A stretch of 64,000 bases of DNA, from the NCBI GenBank assembly GCA_002499445.1, contig DALS01000050.1, forward strand, positions 1 to 64,000. The letters run 5' to 3'. The notes below the pieces were generated by a model. That model worked only from the letters and a program-made list of their open reading frames with translations, searched no databases and was not told the DNA's origin. Position 1 is the first letter of the stretch; each line of letters begins with the position of its first letter. Made by a program: the position numbers and the translations under genes. Source of the DNA: Methanosarcina sp. UBA293 (GTDB lineage: Archaea; Halobacteriota; Methanosarcinia; Methanosarcinales; Methanosarcinaceae). Shown here in pieces: positions 35,825 to 45,847 of the stretch.

Positions 35825-36481
35825 TCAGGATAACTGTATTGAATGCTTATAATTAAGCATAAAGTAGAGTCCAAAAATTACCAGGAATATTCCGCAGATA
35901 TACAGAATATACCTGTGCATTTTCTGGGAGAGCAGGGCTTTCCCACGTCCGAATGACCCGGATACGGCAGTAAACCAGCTCAGGTCTGCAGTCCAGTGTC
36001 CGAGCATATAAGCCATTGCGATTAGAATTCCCAGTTCATATGACTTAAGTACAAGGGCACCGCCCGCGGTCAGCCACCAGATCCAGAAATACGGGTTCGA
36101 AACTGAAGTAACCAGACCTATGAGGGCAGGGCTTGAAGTTAGTTTTAAGTCTGACGAGTCCTGAGAAACCTGTGCAGAAGAAGCCGCAGCTCTGGCATCC
36201 TTTAAAGTAAGAAGCCCGAAGACGAGAAGCGAAAACCCCCCTATAAGAAAAATTGCGGAAATCATGCTGCTGCCTACAAACGAAGCTGCTCCTAAGAGGA
36301 TGAGCACATAGAGCACAAGCTCTACAATCATATGCCCGAATACGACTTGCGGACCTGCAAGCCAGCCTTTTTTCAGAGAAATCTCTATAGTTGCAAAAAG
36401 CATAGGACCTGGGACGAGTGCACCTGTAAGCCCTACAGAGAATCCAAGAAGAAGAGCTTTCAAGATTTCAATGGCCAGCAT
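35825..36481 (-). CDS. LysE-type amino acid exporter
   Basis: 218 residues, six membrane segments, with LTGALVPGPMLFATIEISLKKG near the N-terminus and SNPYFWIWWLTAGGAL in the middle, the two conserved blocks of the LysE/RhtB family. Exported substrate unknown. Separate gene. Confidence 0.85.
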   Translation of the reverse strand: MLAIEILKALLLGFSVGLTGALVPGPMLFATIEISLKKGWLAGPQVVFGHMIVELVLYVLILLGAASFVGSSMISAIFLIGGFSLLVFGLLTLKDARAAASSAQVSQDSSDLKLTSSPALIGLVTSVSNPYFWIWWLTAGGALVLKSYELGILIAMAYMLGHWTADLSWFTAVSGSFGRGKALLSQKMHRYILYICGIFLVIFGLYFMLNYKHSIQLS

Positions 36482-36650
36482 TATAGATCAGTATTATTTT
36501 AACGTCTCTAAGATTTCTTTTTGAAAATAAACCTTTGCATAGCCGAGGATCCAAATAGATAAAACAAAATGAGAAAATAGAGTAGTTCTCTATATTATAG
36601 AGAAAGATCCCTGACAAAAAAGGAAAAATAAGAGGAGGATATCGGTATCC

Positions 36651-36668
36651 CAAACGGGCCTCCGTTTG
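36651..36668 (-). terminator. Hairpin after tfb
   Basis: CAAACGG (36651-36657) and CCGTTTG (36662-36668), loop GCCT, about 30 bases past the tfb stop. Confidence 0.55.
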
Positions 36669-36696
36669 ATCACGGGTTAAGTCCTCCTGGAAGAAT

Positions 36697-37710
36697 TTAC
36701 AGGATAATTTCGATATCCAGTTCTTCTGCAAGCTCTTTATACCTATTCCGGATAGTAACTTCCGTAACCCCGGCTACGTCTGCAACTTCCCTTTGAGTTC
36801 TCCGCTCTCCACAGAGGATGGATGCAATATAAATTGCTGCAGCAGCAACTCCTGTGGGGCCTCTTCCGCTTGTTAGTTCCTTTTCGGAAGCCTGCCTCAG
36901 GATCTCAACGCTCTTGGACTGGACTTCTCCTTTAAGGCTAAGGCCAGAACAGAACCTTGGGACATAATCGATAGGCGATGTGGGCATAAGCTTTAATGCC
37001 AGTTCTCTGGAAATAAAGCGATAAGTCCTTCCAATTTCTTTCCGGCTTACCCTTGACACCTCTTCAATTTCATCAAGAGTTCTTGGGACACTGCACTGAC
37101 GGCAAGCAGCGTAAAGAGCGGCTGCGGCGACCCCCTCAATGCTTCTTCCACGGATAAGGTTCTTATCCACAGCTTTTCTATAGACGACAGCTGCGGTTTC
37201 CCTGACAGTTCTCGGGAGACCCAGTGCAGAAGCCATCCTGTCCAGTTCAGATAGTGCAAATGCTAGGTTTCTTTCAGTTGCGTTGCTTACGCGAATTCTA
37301 CGCTGCCATTTTCTTAGACGATAGAGCTGAGCACGGTTTTTGGAGGAGATCGACTTTCCGTAGGAGTCACGGTTTCTCCAATCAATCATTGTGGAAAGCC
37401 CTTTGTCGTGGATTGTGTATGTCATGGGCGCACCCACACGGGAGCGCTTCATACGTTGATCATGATCGAAAGCTCGCCATTCAGGGCCTTCATCAACAAA
37501 ATCGGCATCAATGACAAGTCCGCAGTCCCCACACACGAGCTCGGCTCGCTCATAGTCGTGGACGAGGTTTCTGCTACCGCATTCTGGACACACGGCCTTT
37601 TCGGTCTCAAAACTTTGCTCCTTTTCTTTCTCTTTGCGAGCTTTGATCATGGCACGTATTTTTTCCCTTTCAAGAGTGTCCGAATAGCGAACTCTTTCGA
37701 CTTCTACCAT
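36697..37710 (-). CDS. tfb: Transcription initiation factor TFB
   Basis: Archaeal TFIIB homologue that joins TBP and RNA polymerase at promoters. 337 residues: zinc ribbon [24 protein letters not shown] (about 38-61), the B-finger/linker ([19 protein letters not shown]), then two cyclin repeats (from [21 protein letters not shown] and [18 protein letters not shown]) ending in a helix-turn-helix ([22 protein letters not shown]) that reads the BRE. Complete. Transcribed 188 bases downstream of gar1. Confidence 0.97.
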   Translation of the reverse strand: MVEVERVRYSDTLEREKIRAMIKARKEKEKEQSFETEKAVCPECGSRNLVHDYERAELVCGDCGLVIDADFVDEGPEWRAFDHDQRMKRSRVGAPMTYTIHDKGLSTMIDWRNRDSYGKSISSKNRAQLYRLRKWQRRIRVSNATERNLAFALSELDRMASALGLPRTVRETAAVVYRKAVDKNLIRGRSIEGVAAAALYAACRQCSVPRTLDEIEEVSRVSRKEIGRTYRFISRELALKLMPTSPIDYVPRFCSGLSLKGEVQSKSVEILRQASEKELTSGRGPTGVAAAAIYIASILCGERRTQREVADVAGVTEVTIRNRYKELAEELDIEIIL

Positions 37711-37898
37711 ATCATATCACCTTACAAATTAGAATGACCATATGTTTATAATTCCCAGTACTTTGGCTGCATGTTAAAATTACAGTAATTATATAAAAGG
37801 AAAGATAAGAAAATCAACGATATAACTAGCGAAAAATATATAAACTAGTTAATGCTAACCACAACAAGAATTTAAATGTGCATTCAATGTCAGAAATC

Positions 37899-38168
37899 TC
37901 ACCGAACATAGACCCTTTCATTAACGAGAGCTCGAAATTCTGAATTAGAAGTTCGCTTAAAACCCTTCACTAAAAAATATGGATGGTTTACTGGTCCGAA
38001 AACGCTGACGATCGTACCAATCCGATTCAGAGCTTTATCTACAACTACTGAATTCAACTTAGGCAGACTACCTGAGATATTATCGGGTTTTATCTCATCC
38101 CCTCTAATTATCAGGTTTTTAACACCTGCTCTGTGCAGCACTTTACCGAGTCGTTTCATATTAGCCAC
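37899..38168 (-). CDS. gar1: H/ACA ribonucleoprotein subunit Gar1
   Basis: 89 residues. The Gar1 barrel core is visible: LNSVVVDKALNRIGTIVSVFGPVNHPYFLVKGFK, with the conserved VDKALNRIG and PVNHPY. Gar1 supports pseudouridylation by the Cbf5 complex. The second Met at 38159 may be the true start. Upstream of tfb, an arrangement common in archaea. Confidence 0.93.
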   Translation of the reverse strand: MANMKRLGKVLHRAGVKNLIIRGDEIKPDNISGSLPKLNSVVVDKALNRIGTIVSVFGPVNHPYFLVKGFKRTSNSEFRALVNERVYVR

Positions 38169-38385
38169 GAATAATTAACAGCTATTTCTCCAGCTCAGGG
38201 CAAAAATCTCCTGGCTTTGAACATGTTATTCTGTCAGCCATAAATAAAAATATATATTATAGACTGAAAAGCATATGTAGTCTATGCTCATGATATATAA
38301 AGATATCGCAAGACGTATATTATATGTCAGTCTTAACTAAATTAAGATAAAAAAGTATAAAATAAAGTAGAAGGAAACCACAACC

Positions 38386-38393
38386 TTATATAT
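38386..38393 (+). promoter_or_regulatory. Candidate TATA box of ppdK
   Basis: TTATATAT in the 300-base gap before ppdK. A transcript start near 38415 would leave a leader of about 70 bases. Confidence 0.45.
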
Positions 38394-38486
38394 CAAATGG
38401 ACATTGTTGGCAACAATCAGACCATTAATACGGTCATATCCAGTCACTAACTCCGATTAATGATCTCGTTCCAGGGAGGAGACTCA

Positions 38487-41135
38487 TTGTCCAAGTTCGT
38501 ATATTTTTTTGGAAAGGATGTAACTGATGGCAAAAGTAGCATGAAAGACCTGCTTGGAGGTAAGGGCGCAAACCTCGCCGAGATGGCAAATCTCGGAATC
38601 CCGGTGCCGCCAGGCTTTACAATAACGACCGAAGTTTGTGTACTTTATTTAAGAGATCAGAAATATTCTGAAGAAGTACTCAAACAGCTAGAAGAAGCAA
38701 TCGATAAGCTCGAAACCTTAAACAACAAAAAATTGGGGGACCCAGATGATCCGTTACTTGTTTCTGTAAGGTCGGGAGCTAGGGTATCCATGCCGGGGAT
38801 GATGGATACCGTACTTAATCTTGGGCTCACGGACAAATCCGTCATCGGACTCGCAAATAAGGTCAATGACGAACGATTTGCTTACGATTGTTACCGCAGA
38901 TTTATCTCCATGTTTGGAGACGTGGTTCTGGGAATTGACTTCGACAAGTTCGAGTCCCTTATTGAGGATAAGAAAAAAGAACTTAATGTCGAATCAGATG
39001 CCGATCTCGATGCAAAAGCCCTTAAAGAGCTGGCTGAAAGGTTCAAAGGAGTAGTCAAACTTGAAAAAGGGTTTGAGTTCCCCCAGGATCCGAAAGTTCA
39101 GCTTCAGATGGCAATTGATGCTGTTTTTGAGTCTTGGAATAATCCAAGAGCCATCACTTACAGAAAGCTTAACGAAATTGAGGACAGCTGGGGCACAGCT
39201 GTCAATGTACAGACTATGGTTTACGGGAACAGAGGAAACACCTCAGGTACAGGAGTTGCCTTTACAAGAAACCCGTCCACAGGAGAAAAAAAGTTTTTCG
39301 GAGAATATCTAATCAATGCGCAGGGTGAAGACGTTGTTGCAGGTATCCGGACTCCGGACTTCATTGACACTCTTGGGAACAAGATTCCGGAAGCCTACAA
39401 CCAGCTTATTGATATCTGCAAGAGGCTTGAAGCTCACTTCAAAGATATGCAGGATATAGAGTTTACTATTCAGGAAGGAAAGCTCTACATGCTGCAGACT
39501 AGAACAGGGAAACGCACAGCTGCTGCAGCCGTGAAGATAGCAACAGACATGGTAGCAGAAGGGCTGATTGATAAGGAAACTGCAGTCATGAGGGTTAAAG
39601 CCGAGCACATCGACCTTCTTCTGCATCCGAGAATCGATCCTGATGCAAAGCTGGAGGTAATAGCGAGGGGACTTCCCGCATCACCCGGTGCCGCAGTGGG
39701 AAAGGTTGTATTCACTGCTGAAGCAGCTGAAGACATGGCTGAAATCGGAGAAAAGACAATTCTCATCCGAACCGAAACCTCTCCTGAAGATATAGGAGGG
39801 ATGGCAGCTGCCCAGGGCGTACTTACCGTACGCGGAGGGATGACTTCTCATGCTGCTGTTGTTGGAAGAGGCATGGGTAAACCCTGCGTTGTAGGTTGCG
39901 GTGAAATCTCAATTGATATAAAGAACAGCCTCTTCATGGTAAACGGTTACACTATCAAAGAGCAAGATTACATTACTATTGATGGAAGCACAGGTAGTGT
40001 AATTATAGGGAAAGTAGAGCTAATTGATGCTGAAATTAGTAATGATCTAAAGAAGATTCTTCTCTGGGCTGACAAGATTAGGACTCTTGGAGTAAGAACA
40101 AATGCAGACAATCCGGCAGATGCAGGCCTTGCTCGCGAACTCGGGGCTGAAGGTATAGGACTTTGCAGAACCGAGCACATGTTCTTTGGAGAAGACAGGA
40201 TTCCCGCAGTAAGGGAAATGATCATGGCTGAAGATGAAAAGTCCAGGAAGAAAGCTCTCAAAAAATTGCTTCCTATCCAGAAGGAAGACTTCATGGGGAT
40301 CTTCCGAAGCATGGAAGGTCTCCCCGTAACAATCAGGCTGCTTGATCCGCCTCTGCATGAATTCCTTCCTGATAAGGAAGAGCTGGATGCAAAACTTAGA
40401 GCATTTGAAGCTTCAGGAGACTGCGGAAAAATCGAGGAAGTAAAAAAGGTCATCCAGCGTGTAGTTTCCCTCAAAGAACTCAATCCTATGCTTGGTCACA
40501 GAGGATGTAGGCTTGGAATAACCTATCCGGAAATCTACAATATGCAGGTACGTGCAATCATGGAAGCAGCCTGTGAGCTTGCAAAAGAGGGAATGCAGAT
40601 TGTTCCTGAAATCATGATTCCACTTGTGGGTCTTGTAAAAGAGCTTTCAGTCACCAGAGAAGAGGTCTGCAAGATGGCAGAAACAGTCATGGCCGAGGAA
40701 GGCATAAAGATCGACTACATGGTAGGAACAATGATCGAGCTACCCAGAGCTGCCATTACTGCAGACAAGATTGCACAGGAAGCTGATTTCTTCTCCTTTG
40801 GGACAAACGACTTGACTCAGACAACCTTCGGGTTCAGCCGCGATGACGTGTCCAAATTCGTACCCATTTACCAGAAGGCAGGAATTCTTGAGCACGATCC
40901 GTTTGCAGTCCTGGATCAGGAAGGCGTTGGTGAACTCATGAGAATCGGTATAGAAAGAGGCCGATCTGTCAAGCCAGACCTTAAAATGGGAATCTGCGGT
41001 GAACACGGCGGAGAGCCGAAATCCATACATTTTGCTCATGAAATAGGTCTTGACTATGTAAGCTGCTCTCCTTACAGAGTTCCGATTGCAAGGCTCGTGG
41101 CTGCCCAGAGTACAATAATCCAATCCAGAAAGTAA
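38487..41135 (+). CDS. ppdK: Pyruvate, phosphate dikinase
   Basis: Interconverts pyruvate + ATP + phosphate and PEP + AMP + PPi. 882 residues: ATP-grasp part (GGKGANLAEMANLG, SVRSGARVSMPGMMDT), the phosphohistidine block GGMTSHAAVVGRGMGKPCVVG, and the PEP/pyruvate barrel (GLCRTEHMFF, GTMIELPRAA, FFSFGTNDLTQTT, GICGEHGG). I took the TTG at 38487 because GGGAGGAG sits five bases upstream; the ATG-less extension to 38460 has no such site. Complete. In methanogens it links acetyl-CoA carbon fixation to gluconeogenesis. Confidence 0.96.
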   Translation: MSKFVYFFGKDVTDGKSSMKDLLGGKGANLAEMANLGIPVPPGFTITTEVCVLYLRDQKYSEEVLKQLEEAIDKLETLNNKKLGDPDDPLLVSVRSGARVSMPGMMDTVLNLGLTDKSVIGLANKVNDERFAYDCYRRFISMFGDVVLGIDFDKFESLIEDKKKELNVESDADLDAKALKELAERFKGVVKLEKGFEFPQDPKVQLQMAIDAVFESWNNPRAITYRKLNEIEDSWGTAVNVQTMVYGNRGNTSGTGVAFTRNPSTGEKKFFGEYLINAQGEDVVAGIRTPDFIDTLGNKIPEAYNQLIDICKRLEAHFKDMQDIEFTIQEGKLYMLQTRTGKRTAAAAVKIATDMVAEGLIDKETAVMRVKAEHIDLLLHPRIDPDAKLEVIARGLPASPGAAVGKVVFTAEAAEDMAEIGEKTILIRTETSPEDIGGMAAAQGVLTVRGGMTSHAAVVGRGMGKPCVVGCGEISIDIKNSLFMVNGYTIKEQDYITIDGSTGSVIIGKVELIDAEISNDLKKILLWADKIRTLGVRTNADNPADAGLARELGAEGIGLCRTEHMFFGEDRIPAVREMIMAEDEKSRKKALKKLLPIQKEDFMGIFRSMEGLPVTIRLLDPPLHEFLPDKEELDAKLRAFEASGDCGKIEEVKKVIQRVVSLKELNPMLGHRGCRLGITYPEIYNMQVRAIMEAACELAKEGMQIVPEIMIPLVGLVKELSVTREEVCKMAETVMAEEGIKIDYMVGTMIELPRAAITADKIAQEADFFSFGTNDLTQTTFGFSRDDVSKFVPIYQKAGILEHDPFAVLDQEGVGELMRIGIERGRSVKPDLKMGICGEHGGEPKSIHFAHEIGLDYVSCSPYRVPIARLVAAQSTIIQSRK

Positions 41136-41165
41136 AAACTCTGAAAGCTAAATACTATTGAAAGC

Positions 41166-41198
41166 GGTAGGATGAAAATCCTGCCACACTACTTTTTT
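41166..41198 (+). terminator. Terminator of ppdK
   Basis: GGTAGGAT (41166-41173), loop GAAA, ATCCTGCC (41178-41185, one G-U pair), then a T run at 41193-41198. Confidence 0.7.
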
Positions 41199-41390
41199 AA
41201 ACATTAGCTGTATACAGCAGGTCTGAAAAACCCAATTCTTTAAAATGTCAGTTCCTAAAAATTAGAAATATAACTCTTAAAGCTGGCTGATAGCTGTTAC
41301 TTATAAGAAATCTATAAGATACTTATAATAAATTATAATTAGTCTATAATAGTTAGTCTATAATAGAATAAAGTTTAAAAAATATAAGTT

Positions 41391-41414
41391 ATTGCGGCTG
41401 ATTAGAGCCGCAAT
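41391..41414 (-). terminator. Terminator of the isoprenoid cluster
   Basis: ATTGCGGCT (41391-41399) and AGCCGCAAT (41406-41414) form a perfect 9-bp stem just past the prenyl synthase stop; on the minus strand an A/T-rich stretch follows. Confidence 0.65.
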
Positions 41415-41451
41415 TTTCCCTGAAGCCTTAGCGTTCGGACGACTTCTTGAC

Positions 41452-42426
41452 TCAATATTTCCTTGAGATCATATAATCAGCAATCTGAAGGAGAAGTTCT
41501 TTTTCAGGGCAATCTTGCAGGACGTCAAGCTTTGTTTTGCCTTCGTTGATATATGAAATTGCAAGGTTCTTTACGTAATCAATTGATCCACAGTCGGTTA
41601 AAATCCTGACGGCTTCGTCGGTTTCTTCCTGAGTAGCTTCCCCTTTTCCGAAAATGTCCAGCTTTACTCTATTCTCGAAAGCGTTGATCACGATAAGGGT
41701 ATATTTTCCTTCCATAAGGTCGCTGCCTCTTACTTTTCCGAGCACTTCCTCAGAGGTGATCATATCCAGAACATCGTCATACATCTGGAAACCAATTCCT
41801 ATAAGACGCCCATACTCGAATAGAGCCTCTGCGGTCTCGTCAGAAGCGCCTCCAAGAAGGGCTCCGATCTTGGCTGCAGCTGCGTAAAGAACAGAGGTCT
41901 TTTTCTCTACCATCTGAATATATTCGGATTCTGTAACCCTTTCCCTTTTCTCAAAGTCCATATCAAGCCATTGCCCTTCACAGATCTCGGTACAGGTCTT
42001 TGAGAGGACATCCATGCATTTCAAAATCCTTACAGGATCGTTTTCGACTTTTGACAGGATTTCAAAAGCTTTTGAATAGAGAGTGTCGCCTGCAAGAATT
42101 GCTCCGGCTTCACCCCATATCATATGAACTGCAGGCCTTCCTCTGCGGATATCATCCTTGTCCATTATGTCATCATGGATCAAAGTGAAATTATGTACAA
42201 GCTCCACGGCTACCGCTGCAGGTAATATTGATTTAAGATTCGAGCCTACAGCCTCAGCTGCTAGAATAAGAACTGCAGGACGGAGGCGTTTTCCTCCGGC
42301 ATCTACCAGGTAGCGAGAAGCCTTATACAGCTCCTCAGGAGGGGCTACCGGAAGCAGCTCATTAATTGCAGCGTCAACGTGGACACTTCTTTTTTTGATC
42401 TCATCAATTAACATCATAAGCATCAC
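41452..42426 (-). CDS. idsA: Bifunctional short-chain isoprenyl diphosphate synthase
   Basis: Condenses IPP with allylic diphosphates to make farnesyl/geranylgeranyl diphosphate for archaeal ether lipids. 324 residues with the two Asp-rich motifs LIHDDIMDKDD and FQMYDDVLDM, plus AGGKRLRPAVLILAAEAVG. Start ambiguous among GTG 42426 and ATGs at 42423, 42417 and 42414. It starts 28 bases after the RNase J stop, at the end of the mevalonate gene row. Which chain length it makes cannot be read safely. Confidence 0.93.
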   Translation of the reverse strand: MMLMMLIDEIKKRSVHVDAAINELLPVAPPEELYKASRYLVDAGGKRLRPAVLILAAEAVGSNLKSILPAAVAVELVHNFTLIHDDIMDKDDIRRGRPAVHMIWGEAGAILAGDTLYSKAFEILSKVENDPVRILKCMDVLSKTCTEICEGQWLDMDFEKRERVTESEYIQMVEKKTSVLYAAAAKIGALLGGASDETAEALFEYGRLIGIGFQMYDDVLDMITSEEVLGKVRGSDLMEGKYTLIVINAFENRVKLDIFGKGEATQEETDEAVRILTDCGSIDYVKNLAISYINEGKTKLDVLQDCPEKELLLQIADYMISRKY

Positions 42427-42454
42427 GAGATACGGAACTAGGTTTCCTATACAA

Positions 42455-43798
42455 TTATTCTTCTATATATAACACTTCACCATTTCTGAGAAGATGTACT
42501 GTGTCTCCAAGTACATACCCGGCATCTTCTGCCATCTCAATGTAATGTCCGTGCATTTCCATATCCCCGTGGGCAGGGATTACATGTTCAGGATTCACCA
42601 TGCGCAGAAGTTCCCAATGATCCTCCTTGTATGCATGTCCTGAGACGTGCACATTGTCGTAAATTCTGATGCCCCGCATCTTGAGCTTGGTCTCAAGGGC
42701 GTAGCGGTTAGCCTGAGTCATAGGACTCGGAATCACATTTGCAGAGAAAATAACCCTGTCTCCTGGCTCAATTGCATAGGGAGTTTCCCCATTTGCAACA
42801 CGTACAAGTATGGAGCCCGGCTCTCCTTGGTGCCCGGTGACGATTGGCAAGTACTTGTTCTTTCCTTCCTGCATAATCCGTTTGAAGGCCTTATCGATGT
42901 CTCTTCTCTGACCGTATATCTCAATATTGGATGGCAGATCCAGATAGCCAAGATCTCTTGCAGCCCCTACATAACGTTCCATTGAGCGTCCCATAAGCAC
43001 AGGAATCCTGCCCATTTCTCCAGCCGCTTCAATAATCGCTTTTATTCTGGGAATATGGGAAGCAAAGGTGGTAATAATCATCCCGACCTCAGACTCTTCT
43101 GTTCCAAGCAACACATCTCTGACCATATCCTTTGCAATCTGTTCCGATGGAGTCTTTCCTGCGCGTCCGGCATTCGTGCTCTCTACAATCATTGCAATAA
43201 CTCCTTCCTTTCCAAGGGTTTTGAGGCGCTCGAAGTCAGGAGCTTCTCCCATTGTCGGAGTTCGGTCAAGTTTAAAGTCGCAAGCGTAAAGGATCGCTCC
43301 AACTGGAGTGTGAACTGCTGCAAGAACGCAATCAATAATACTGTGCTGGACGTTGATGAATTCAATGGAGATATCTTCCGTAACCTGATAAGTCCCACCA
43401 GCATTTAACGGAATAACCCTGTTGCAAACCTCAAACTTGCGCTCAGCTTCGATCTGTTGTTTGATAAGGGCGGTTGTGTATGGAGTAGAAATGATTGGGG
43501 CGTTATACCTATGGGCAAGTTTTGGAATTGCACCTATGTGGTCAAGATGTCCATGGGTGCAGACAATTGCCCGGACAGTTCCATTAATTTCTTTCATGAT
43601 AGTGTCGTCAGGAATTGCCCCCATCTCTATAAGCTCAAGAGAATGCATTTTGTCAATTTCAACATCTTCGTGAATCTGAACTCTATCGAGCCGGAGCCCC
43701 ATGTCCAGAATAATAATATCTTCATCTATGATAACCGCAGTCATGTTACGGCCCATCTCATTGTAACCGCCGACTGCAACAATTCCTATTTCAGTCAT
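42455..43798 (-). CDS. rnj: Archaeal RNase J
   Basis: 5'-3' exoribonuclease of the metallo-beta-lactamase/beta-CASP family. 447 residues; motif II THGHLDHIGAIPKL, HSIIDC, AILYACDFKLD, and the beta-CASP region ITTFASHIPRIKAI, PIVTGHQGEPGS, HVSGHAYKEDH, and VIPAHGD. Lies among the isoprenoid genes, a placement common in archaea. Confidence 0.94.
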   Translation of the reverse strand: MTEIGIVAVGGYNEMGRNMTAVIIDEDIIILDMGLRLDRVQIHEDVEIDKMHSLELIEMGAIPDDTIMKEINGTVRAIVCTHGHLDHIGAIPKLAHRYNAPIISTPYTTALIKQQIEAERKFEVCNRVIPLNAGGTYQVTEDISIEFINVQHSIIDCVLAAVHTPVGAILYACDFKLDRTPTMGEAPDFERLKTLGKEGVIAMIVESTNAGRAGKTPSEQIAKDMVRDVLLGTEESEVGMIITTFASHIPRIKAIIEAAGEMGRIPVLMGRSMERYVGAARDLGYLDLPSNIEIYGQRRDIDKAFKRIMQEGKNKYLPIVTGHQGEPGSILVRVANGETPYAIEPGDRVIFSANVIPSPMTQANRYALETKLKMRGIRIYDNVHVSGHAYKEDHWELLRMVNPEHVIPAHGDMEMHGHYIEMAEDAGYVLGDTVHLLRNGEVLYIEE

Positions 43799-44747
43799 AT
43801 TTTTACCTCTTATTCATTTTTGATCCTTGTGAACCCCAATCCTCAGAAAAAGGATCAGGTGATGACCTTAAAGTTATAACCACTATGCGAATGGTATAGC
43901 AGATAATATAAAAGTTAATACAGAATCAGTTATAAGGAAGTCAATACTGAGACCTGCTTGCAGGAAAAAAACTACCTCCAAACGAGAATGAATCAGGCTA
44001 CACCTCTTGAACAGGAGCCTTTTATATACTCCTCCATTACTGGCTATTGTTTTTTAACAACCTGATTTCCGACCAACCCTATATGATAAGATTTCTGCCG
44101 CCAAAATCTTTGAAGAAGTACAGTCCTACGTTTCAGCTATTTGTTAGAAAATTTACTATTATCTATATTATTGTAATTGGATCAATTTTGCTGGTTTTTT
44201 TCTGCCTCTTATTCCTGCTGATTCTTACTAATCATCCTTACTGAGTCATTCTACTGATAATTCTCATTAAACGGCTTCATTTGACAATTATCATAAACTG
44301 ACAGATATTCCAATTGAAATTATGAAATCACTTCACCAATATACTAAGTAATTTTCAGCCTGAGTAACTGTGAGACTAATTTCTTATTTTAACTGATCTT
44401 AGGATAAATTTATGAAAACTCGGATAAATCTATGAAATTAATATCTTAATTTAACTTTGTGATCAATCCTATGAAATTAATCATTACTTGTTAGTCTTAA
44501 AGGATCTTATAGCAACTAATACTTTGGTGGTTTGTAAATAGCGATCCTAAATAGGTTTTTCAATAATATGATAAATCTGATCATTATTTGTATATTTAAA
44601 ATTTGTTCTCGATCATTACTTTCATATTATGTATAGTTGTTGTTATGGAACTAATCTTTTAAGGTTCATAGCTGTTACTGGATACCGGTACAATGTAAAT
44701 GTTAATACTGGCTACAGGTAAAAGTAACCAAATATCTACACTTTGCC
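43799..44747. other. 950-base gap inside the cluster
   Basis: A/T-rich, with the TATA-like minus-strand box tatataaaa (about 44024-44032) and another near 43906-43916 likely serving rnj. From about 44270 it has imperfect repeats of tatgaaattaat. One doubtful small ORF is listed separately. Confidence 0.45.
44083..44244 (+). CDS. Possible 53-residue membrane peptide
   Basis: From ATG 44083 the frame gives MIRFLPPKSLKKYSPT, then one strong membrane helix (IIYIIVIGSILLVFFCLLFLLIL). A plus-strand TATA-like box (ttttatata) lies about 55 bases upstream, so a short-leader gene is conceivable. No ribosome site. Weak. Confidence 0.25.
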   Translation: MIRFLPPKSLKKYSPTFQLFVRKFTIIYIIVIGSILLVFFCLLFLLILTNHPY

Positions 44748-45845
44748 TTAAAAAGCGTCACCTGCTAATGCATAATCTTTTACGTTAAAGCCACGCTGCC
44801 CCAAGTACTCAAGGGTCCAGCCAGTAACAACCACGGGTGCGTTACGCAGGTCCTTTATATTTGCACAACCGCAAAGAAACATCGCAACTCTGAATTCATC
44901 CAGCATGCGTGAAAGGACCCTGGCAACCGATTCTTTTCCTTCAAGGGCAGGACCCACAAGAGGTAGGGCTGCACTTGCCGCACTTGCTCCAAGAGCAATG
45001 GATTTAGCGATATCGATACCTGTCCTGATCCCACCTGTTGCAATAACTGGAAGGGAAACCCTGGATTCTATAATGCTGGCAACTGTGGGAATTCCAAAGT
45101 CCCAGAAAAGTTCTCCTAGATGCTCGGAGATTGAATCTCCGCTTTCCTTGGCCCTGTAGACTTCAACACCTGCCCAGCTTGTACCTCCAGTGCCTCCTAC
45201 ATCAATTGCAGACACGCCTGCCTTCTGGAGCAGAAGAGCATCTTCCCTTGAGATCCCGGCTCCAGTTTCTTTAATAATTACTGGCGTATTTAGTACGGAG
45301 GAGATCTCTTTTATCATATCAAGGCAGCCAGTGGCGTCCCTGTCCCCTTCTGGCTGGATTGCTTCCTGCAAGAAGTTAAGGTGAATGGCAAGAGCATCGG
45401 CATCGATCATTTCAACGAGCTTTTCAACTCCTTCAACTCCATATTCGCGAATCTGGGCAGCGCCCACATTTCCATATACAAAGGCACTTGGAGCCATTTC
45501 CCTGACAATCCTGAAAGACTCTTCCTGGGCAGGGTCATCGATTGCAGCCCTCTGGCTGCCAACTCCTATTCCCACTTCCAGCTCTTCGGCTGCAGCGGCA
45601 AGGGCAGCATTTACAGGAATTGTATCAGGATGTCCTCCAGTGATTGAAGCGATTAGAAAAGGAGCTTTCAGGCGCTTTCCAAGAAAGTCTACAGACATGT
45701 CCAGTTTATCCATATTGAGTTCCGGAAGCGCCCTATGGATTAGGGTCACATCCTCAAAGCCCGCGCTGACTTTTCGGGACTCAACCGGGCTTTCAGCACA
45801 TAACTTTAGATGTTCGATCTTTCGCTTTGAGGTAGTGTTGATCAT
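44748..45845 (-). CDS. fni: Type 2 isopentenyl-diphosphate isomerase (FMN-dependent)
   Basis: Interconverts IPP and DMAPP. 365 residues of TIM-barrel form: SKRKIEHLKLC at the N-terminus, FLIASITGGHP, HLNFLQEAIQPEGDRD, VIIKETGAGIS, IDVGGTGGTSWAGVE, VIATGGIRTGIDIAKSIALGA. Start lies 2 bases after the isopentenyl phosphate kinase stop, so the two are co-transcribed, matching their consecutive reactions. Confidence 0.96.
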   Translation of the reverse strand: MINTTSKRKIEHLKLCAESPVESRKVSAGFEDVTLIHRALPELNMDKLDMSVDFLGKRLKAPFLIASITGGHPDTIPVNAALAAAAEELEVGIGVGSQRAAIDDPAQEESFRIVREMAPSAFVYGNVGAAQIREYGVEGVEKLVEMIDADALAIHLNFLQEAIQPEGDRDATGCLDMIKEISSVLNTPVIIKETGAGISREDALLLQKAGVSAIDVGGTGGTSWAGVEVYRAKESGDSISEHLGELFWDFGIPTVASIIESRVSLPVIATGGIRTGIDIAKSIALGASAASAALPLVGPALEGKESVARVLSRMLDEFRVAMFLCGCANIKDLRNAPVVVTGWTLEYLGQRGFNVKDYALAGDAF

Positions 45846-45847
45846 AC